12,866 bases of DNA from Thoreauomyces humboldtii. Taxonomy: Eukaryota > Chytridiomycota > Chytridiomycetes > Spizellomycetales > Powellomycetaceae. Location: positions 1 to 12,866 of the forward strand of contig JADGJA010000667.1 of NCBI GenBank assembly GCA_027596035.1, in the 5' to 3' direction. Under the pieces are notes generated by a model. The model did no database searches. It was not told the DNA's origin and worked only from the letters and a program-made list of their open reading frames with translations. The stretch's first letter is position 1, and each line of letters starts with the position of its first letter. The translations under genes and the position numbers were made by a program. Positions 8,420 to 12,866 of this stretch are shown in pieces.

Positions 8420-9269
8420 ATGGTCAACGCTTCAGCTTCTTTGCATTCTTCGTCTCTGAACACTACCACTCTGAACACGAGTAGCAGCATGCCACCCCCG
8501 GCAGCCACGATCGGGGCTCTCCAAGCGGTTCGCAAGACATGGGCATCCGTCCTAGCGTTCGGAGGTCTCGATACGAACATCCTCAGCAAGATGCACATCG
8601 TCGAAGCGTGCGAAGACTCCGGGACCGTGACCTGCGAAATGTTGGTGGAAAAGCACCATCTGAACAGAGTGGAGGGGTTGCATGGCGGGTGAGCCTTCAC
8701 GTGCCTCGTCGGCGACCGATGTCTCTTTTTCACCAACTAGCTTCGTTGTAGAACCATGTGTAATGACATTTGTCCTTGCCCACAGAACCCCGCTCGCAAT
8801 TAAACAATTTGCTGATTTGCAGGCACGGTGGTTGACATCGCTGGGTCCTTGGCGATCGCAGCAAAAACAAGAAGCACATATACGGGAGTCAGCACGGATC
8901 TCAATGTATCTTTTCTGAACGGTCCGTGATCAGCTGCTTTGCTGCGTCCGCATCACGCAAAACTGACAGTCGTCTACAGGAGGAAAGTTCGGCGACAATC
9001 TGAGGTACCATTGAATGCACATTATGTTCGGGTGGATGATCTCACAGACTAGCCTCCTCATCTAGGATCGTAGCATCATGCGACAAAGCTGGTCGGACCC
9101 TAGCATATACAACGGTTCGGATCTTTGCAGGCTCGAAGCTGCTTGCGACCGGAAGGTGTGCTGATCCAGTGACCGCCATGGCTCTCAGTTCGAAATTGCT
9201 GACGCCTCCTTCCCCTGTTCCAGTCATACCAAGTTTGTGGGAAACCCGCCGAAGGATGGAGGCTTTTGA
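8420..9269 (+). CDS. Hotdog-fold acyl-CoA thioesterase (ACOT13/PaaI type), 6 exons including an 8-nt micro-exon, 178 aa
   Basis: Exons: 8420-8688, 8752-8759, 8823-8921, 8980-9004, 9066-9155, 9224-9269. All introns are GT-AG (58-68 nt). The product shows the hotdog thioesterase pattern: NRVEGLHGG, TVVDIAGSLA, TGVSTDLNVSFL, GDNLRIVASC, GRTLAYTTVRIF and ATGRSHTKFV. Family members hydrolyse acyl-CoA thioesters as tetramers. From memory of human ACOT13, the active site uses an Asn, a Gly of HGG and an Asp spaced +7 and +15. Here Asn82, Gly89 and Asp97 keep that spacing only if the 8-nt exon (adding T-M-C) is used. Joining 8688 straight to 8823 gives a frameshift and an early stop. The start is uncertain: ATG 8420 has a weak context, while ATG 8489 (155 aa) has A at -3 and fits the usual family length. 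Divergent from the ABM-like gene and tandem with the permease. Confidence 0.85.
8752..8759 (+). other. 8-nt micro-exon of the thioesterase gene
   Basis: AACCATGT is bounded by an upstream AG (TTGTAG) and a downstream GT (GTAATG). The flanking introns are each 63 nt (8689-8751 and 8760-8822), well within the range of this window. Including it repairs the frame and supplies exactly the three residues missing between HGG and TVVD. Two alternative small exons in the same interval with a compatible phase (17 and 20 nt) would insert too many residues. Confidence 0.75.
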
Positions 9270-9566
9270 GACCGCGGTCATGTAGTGCTGGAATTGCTAG
9301 GCCGGACTCTGGCGGGACTATTATACCTACATGCGTTACATATGTATATGCGTTACATGAAGAATCAGAACTATCTCAGCGAGCACGCTCTGCTCCAGTC
9401 TCTGCTGCACGTTTCGGTCTGTCGAACTGGCCCTTTGGAGAGAAAATGTTGCGTCATGCTGATTCCTCTGTTGAACAAGTCAAAAACTCTACGGTATGCT
9501 TCGATTCAAGAAAGGCCCCGACATGCCGCACGGCCCCCGCATGGCGAGACGTCCCACACCGCTACA
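9270..9566 (+). promoter_or_regulatory. Thioesterase 3' flank and permease promoter
   Basis: This 297-bp region lies between two plus-strand genes. It contains a pair of identical 11-bp words (ATGCGTTACAT at 9331-9341 and 9348-9358, starts 17 bp apart) separated by ATGTAT, about 210-235 bp upstream of the permease ATG. The spacing and identity suggest a regulatory site pair. A TTATACC word lies at 9321-9327. No gene was found here, and the in-frame upstream extension of the permease reading frame shows no protein-like character. Confidence 0.45.
9331..9358. repeat. Paired 11-bp direct repeat upstream of the permease
   Basis: ATGCGTTACAT occurs twice (9331-9341, 9348-9358) in direct orientation with a six-base spacer. 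It is exact over 11 bases, which is unlikely by chance at this distance, and it lies in the presumed promoter of the permease gene. Confidence 0.85.
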
Positions 9567-11435
9567 ATGGCAGACGACGGCCTTACAGTCTCCTCGTGGG
9601 TGACCCTTATCACGTTCGCAGTTGTCATCCTTTTGTGCATACGACCCCTGCGTTTCCCGACGCCCGCCCGCTTTCGCCGAGAAGACGGTCGACGACTCAC
9701 CTTGGCTCTCGACATCGCCTCCGCCCCCGTTCTCGGCGTCCTCTTCCTTCTCGCCACAACCTCGATCGATGGTCAGGTCGTGAAAGATGGCTTTTTGGGA
9801 TCGCCGTCCGGCATTCAGCCATTCTCGGTCGTCATTCTCGTTTTTGCGCTCGGTGAGTCGGTTCGTTCGGCCCCGCCGCGGTTTGATCCTGAGACTCATA
9901 AACCGTTCTTAATTGAAGCCTACATATGCATCTCGATCGACGTTACGGGATTTTTTGGTTACGTGGCTTTTCAGGTCGCTACCCGCGGTGGGACTCAAGG
10001 CGGGAGATTGTTCCTGTACCTGTTCCTGCTCTCGACCGTCATGACGATCTTTACAAGTAACGACGTTGTCGTTCTCACGGTCACGCCGATCGTCTGTTAT
10101 CTTACAGAAGAGACCAAGGTATCCTCACTCTGCGTAACGCCTTCTGTCCTCGTGTGACACTCACCATGAGAAATGGTTTTCGAACAGACAAATCCCTTGG
10201 CGTTTCTGATCTCAACTTTCGTCGCCTGCAACATCGCCTCCATGGCTCTTTACATTGGCAATCCCACCAACATAGTGGTCGCGCAGGCTTTCGATATCAA
10301 CTTCATTCAGTACTCAGCCTGGATGCTACTTCCCACCGCCTTTGCTCTGCTGATCGGATACTTGGCGTGCTGGGCAGTTCTCCGGTCCGACATACCAAAG
10401 GTCCTACCACCGCCGCCAGAAGGAGCGAGGGAGCGATATCGCGTGGCTCGAAAGCTGGACGCTGCCGTCGGTTGTTCGGTGCTTCTATGCTGCCTCATCG
10501 CTCTGCTCATCTTGCCCATCTTCGCGCACGTGTCTGTGTGGTTGCTCACCCTCCCCTTTGCGGTCATCATGATCGTGAAGGATGTGGCTATGGACGTCAC
10601 CGGCCGAGCGGGGACTGGAGAGGAAAAGGCTCGATCGCAAAGAGATGCGGACGTGAATGCCGTAGAGAGCGCGTTGAGCTCCCACGAGACGACCGACAAG
10701 TCCCGGAGTTCCCTGGACTTTCAGGACAGATCCACCGCTCGATTGCACGACTCGCAACCTCCCGTGATCCACGAGATGATGGAAGTCTCGGGATCCCATC
10801 AACCTCCATCTCCCTCCCCTTCCCTGTCCACCGTCACGCCAGCTCAGGAAAAACCACCGTCGCGCCTCGCTCGCGCCCTCCCGACCGTGACGGAGATCGT
10901 CGTGCGACTCCCATGGAAGCTGGTCCCCTTCTCGTTCGGCATGTTCATGCTCTGCGAAGGTCTATCCCACACCGGATGGGTGTCGCTTCTCGCCAAGGGG
11001 ATGGCACACACCAGCGTCACGGGACGCAGCGTCCCCATCCTGTTCCTCACAGGGATCGTCACGACCCTGGCTTGCAACGTCATGAACAACCTACCCATGG
11101 CCATCCTGTTCGCCAGGGTCTTCGCCCATCCGGCCTTCGAGGCGACGGTCCGCGACGTGATCGGGTCGAACATCGGCGGTGGCGCGGACGCGACGGTGGA
11201 CGCGTTGAGGAGGGCGGGCATGTTTGCCCTCATCGTCGGTTCCAATCTGGGTGCCAACCTGACGTTCATCGGTTCCCTGGCTGGTCTCATGTGGAGCGAC
11301 CTGCTCGACAAGCGTGGGGTGAGGGTCAGTCAGGGAGGGTTCTTCAAGAAGTGTCTGTTGATCACCCCGCCGGTGCTGGCAGCGGCGTTGGCGGTGCTGC
11401 TGGTGGAGTTTGTCGTAGAGGGATACTATGTATGA
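9567..11435 (+). CDS. ArsB/NhaD-type (ion transporter superfamily) membrane permease, 3 exons, 577 aa
   Basis: Exons: 9567-9852, 9919-10118, 10188-11435, with introns of 66 and 69 nt. About ten to twelve hydrophobic segments are visible (for example residues 11-25, 47-65, 86-115, 126-158, 166-187, 205-227, 255-293, 404-425, 443-470, 505-530, 551-573). Motifs of the arsenite-permease branch of the ion transporter superfamily are present: TSNDVVVLTVTP (141-152), YIGNPTN (184-190), NNLPMA (461-466) and the GSNLGANLTFIGSLAGLMW segment (513-531). Residues 300-395 are a hydrophilic Ser/Pro/Glu-rich loop, as between the two halves of such carriers. Relatives move arsenite, antimonite, silicic acid or organic anions, or exchange Na+/H+. 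The substrate cannot be told from sequence, and no arsenic-resistance genes are next to it. It probably sits in the plasma membrane or an internal membrane. ATG 9567 is chosen because the frame upstream is not protein-like. Confidence 0.88.
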
Positions 11436-11634
11436 TCGGACTGACTGACCCCTGGTAATAAAGATGGGCGTACTGGGTAACGGCACATTGACGCTGGAGT
11501 CCATGGAGTCCGTGAGGGCTCAAAGTCTCCGAGGGTCCTCAGTTCAAAGTAGGAGTTCTCGGTCCATCTTCCTTTTCGATCGGGTATCCCAAAAAAGACA
11601 CCTACAAAAGCTGTGAAGAGACGCCCGTTTCCAT
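11436..11634. other. Convergent intergenic region
   Basis: 199 bases lie between the stop codon of the permease (+) and the stop codon of TVP18 (-). AATAAAG at 11458-11464, about 25 bases after the permease stop, is a plausible polyadenylation signal on the plus strand. Nothing else was recognised. Confidence 0.5.
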
Positions 11635-12537
11635 CTAGACGGTCGTGAACGCTCCCGCCGCCGCCATCCCGCCTCCTCCCGTCATCCCGCTCCTCTCGAG
11701 GTTTTCCTTCTTCAACACGCTGATGACTGTGAGAGAGAGAGCAAGAGTTCAGCGGGAGGGATTCGTCGAACAAAAAAAAAGTAGGATCCCAACCCACAGT
11801 AGAATATGGAGGTTGCCGAAAGCGTGATGGCTGCGACGAGGAGCGAGGACGCCTTCATCAGGATCGATAGCCAGATGAGCACGGCGAACCTGGAGACACG
11901 AAACAGATGTGTTGGTCGAGCAACAAGTTCGATCAGAAAAGAGATGGTCTCAACGAATTGCTGCGTTGTCTTACACCGCATAGAGAATGGATCGGAACAA
12001 GGTGTTTTGGAAGAATCGTTGGAATGCATCACTGTGAAGAGTTTTGCAACGTACACGTCAGGGATGTTGCCTGGGAGAAAACTCCCGGAAAAGCTATTCG
12101 ATGCGTTCCCCGTCAGCCTTACATCTTGGGACCTCCTGGGATGCAGACGGTGAGCAAGGGGATCTCCAACCAGATCATGAAGAAGGCTTCGACCCTGCAT
12201 CATCGAGGTACGAAGGTAAGAGAGAAGCGGTCAGGATTGGGGTTGGTCCCACTCCGCAGCAAGAAGCTGTGAAGGCCAGCGGCGTGGGGTCTGGCTCTTC
12301 CGTACCAAGAGATGATGGCGAAGGGGATCAGCGAGATGATGTTGGTGATGCTGAAGATGATGAGGAAGAGAACGGAGAGGATGGCTGCCCCTGTAAACAT
12401 GATCATGGACGATCCAGCGAAAAGTCAGTACGCTGCGGGACGAAGGTCTCTGCTCCGGAGGATGTGGCGGTGGGTTGGTACTGACACTGCGCGTAGATGG
12501 TACATTTCCCGCTCTTGAGCTCCTGACCGAGAGTCAT
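11635..12537 (-). CDS. TVP18: Golgi membrane protein TVP18 homologue, 6 exons, 149 aa
   Basis: Exons in reading order: 12537-12486, 12390-12306, 12194-12123, 12031-11975, 11889-11798, 11726-11635. The five introns are 95, 111, 91, 85 and 71 nt, all GT-AG. The first contains a strong branch site (TACTGAC). All phases agree. The spliced protein starts MTLGQELKSGKCTIYAQW, followed by AILSVLFLII, WLEIPLLTVCIP, FQRFFQNTLFRSILYAV and SSLLVAAITLSATSIFY. This matches the order of TVP18 features (an N-terminal F/T-SIYGQW box, a VEIPFL box ending in CP, a short amphipathic link, then a hydrophobic C-terminal half). It has four membrane segments, near residues 18-37, 38-62, 83-98 and 100-123. Yeast TVP18 is a late-Golgi (Tlg2-vesicle) membrane protein thought to act in vesicle trafficking. 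The C-terminal tail (GGGGMAAAGAF) is Gly/Ala-rich and cytosolic in the inferred topology. The gene is convergent with the permease. Confidence 0.9.
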
Positions 12538-12780
12538 GTTGTGTGTTAGGGTGAGGCTAGTAGGAGGGTGAAGTGAGCGATGGGCTTGATGGACTCTAGA
12601 TATGGGAGGGCGCCTCTTGTTTGACGACGGGCGGGCGAGCGCCAAGCGGTTTGTCTCGGCGCAAGGGATAACGCGTGGCAGCTTCTCTTCGTGCGGGCGG
12701 TGCGTGGCTGCGCAGTGTTCCTTATGAGTCATACCCTTCTCCAGGAATTTCTTCCCCTTTTCCCGTCTTTGGCCACTTCC
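12538..12780 (-). promoter_or_regulatory. Upstream region of TVP18
   Basis: This gene-free region precedes the TVP18 ATG. On the minus strand the leader just upstream of the ATG reads C/T- and CA-rich (CTCACCCTAACACACAAC), a common fungal leader composition. An in-frame upstream extension to 12732 exists but has no protein-like features. No TATA box was recognised. Confidence 0.4.
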
Positions 12781-12866
12781 CCTTTTTTTCCCCCGGGGGG
12801 GAGCCGCCGCGCGCGCGCGGGGCCGGGCCGGCGGGGGGCGGGGCCCCGCGCGCCCGCGGGGCGCGG
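12781..12866. other. Low-complexity G/C-only terminus, probable artefact
   Basis: After a T7 run and C and G runs, positions 12803-12866 (64 bases) contain only G and C, rich in GCGCGC and GGGG runs. Nothing else in the window has such composition. It coincides with the end of the sequence, so it is more likely a low-quality read tail or assembly artefact than genomic DNA. Confidence 0.6.

Noticed and set aside
8752..8771. Alternative small exons in the thioesterase intron (17 nt at 8741-8757 and 20 nt at 8752-8771)
   Set aside because: Both keep the frame but insert six or more residues between HGG and TVVD, which breaks the conserved active-site spacing. The 8-nt exon gives the exact spacing.
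7150..9269. Biosynthetic cluster made of the DJ-1, ABM-like and thioesterase genes
   Set aside because: No core synthase, cluster regulator or tailoring set is present, and one member is broken. Three small enzymes as neighbours are not enough to support a cluster.
9285..9566. N-terminal extension of the permease frame
   Set aside because: The upstream open frame overlaps the presumed promoter, includes the 11-bp repeats and lacks protein-like composition. The ATG at 9567 leads straight into the first membrane segment.
10154..11458. 434-aa open frame overlapping the permease's third exon
   Set aside because: It is a shifted frame of the permease exon. It is Arg/His/Pro-rich and lacks membrane character, while the other frame carries all family motifs.
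12538..12732. N-terminal extension of TVP18
   Set aside because: TVP18 proteins start close to the SIYGQW-like box. The extension is His/Pro/Arg-rich and has no counterpart in the family.
1..12866. tRNA, rRNA, CRISPR array, transposon ends or viral genes
   Set aside because: No cloverleaf with a T-loop GTTCRANYC box in the right place, no regularly spaced repeats, no terminal inverted repeats with target duplications and no capsid, integrase or polymerase motifs were seen by eye on either strand.

Overview
The window looks like nuclear DNA of an intron-rich filamentous or yeast-like fungus, most likely a basidiomycete. Seven genes and one gene relic can be read. Six of the seven genes are interrupted by short GT-AG introns (58-111 nt), many with recognisable branch sites, and several products (a TVP18 Golgi protein, a SEL1-repeat protein, a fungal-type ArsB-like permease) are typical of fungi. 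No plasmid, phage, CRISPR, rRNA or tRNA signal was seen. The exact genus cannot be decided from the sequence alone.

Layout, left to right: (1) 260-1565 (+) a universal-stress-protein-domain protein with a long disordered N-terminus; (2) 1802-4661 (-) a nine-exon SEL1-repeat scaffold protein, convergent with the first; (3) 5075-5845 (-) a single-exon secreted protein of unknown family with very strong codon bias and a TATA box; (4) about 1.3 kb (5846-7149) without a recognisable gene, holding a G14 run and a short tandem duplication; (5) 7150-7531 (+) the two ends of a DJ-1/PfpI-family gene with its catalytic middle missing; (6) 7638-8205 (-) a small two-exon protein with an apparent dimeric alpha-beta-barrel (ABM-like) fold; (7) 8420-9269 (+) an ACOT13/PaaI-type hotdog thioesterase, divergent from (6), whose reading frame only closes if an 8-nt micro-exon is included; (8) 9567-11435 (+) an ArsB/NhaD-type permease with a stop-free 66-nt first intron; (9) 11635-12537 (-) TVP18, six exons, convergent with the permease. 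The last 64 bases are pure G/C and look like an assembly or read-tail artefact.

The genes do not form an obvious pathway. They look like an ordinary chromosomal neighbourhood of housekeeping and metabolic genes. The parts most worth a second look are the 8-nt micro-exon of the thioesterase, the internally deleted DJ-1/PfpI gene, the abundant-looking orphan secreted protein, and a paired 11-bp direct repeat upstream of the permease. I found no convincing evidence of a wholly new multi-gene system.
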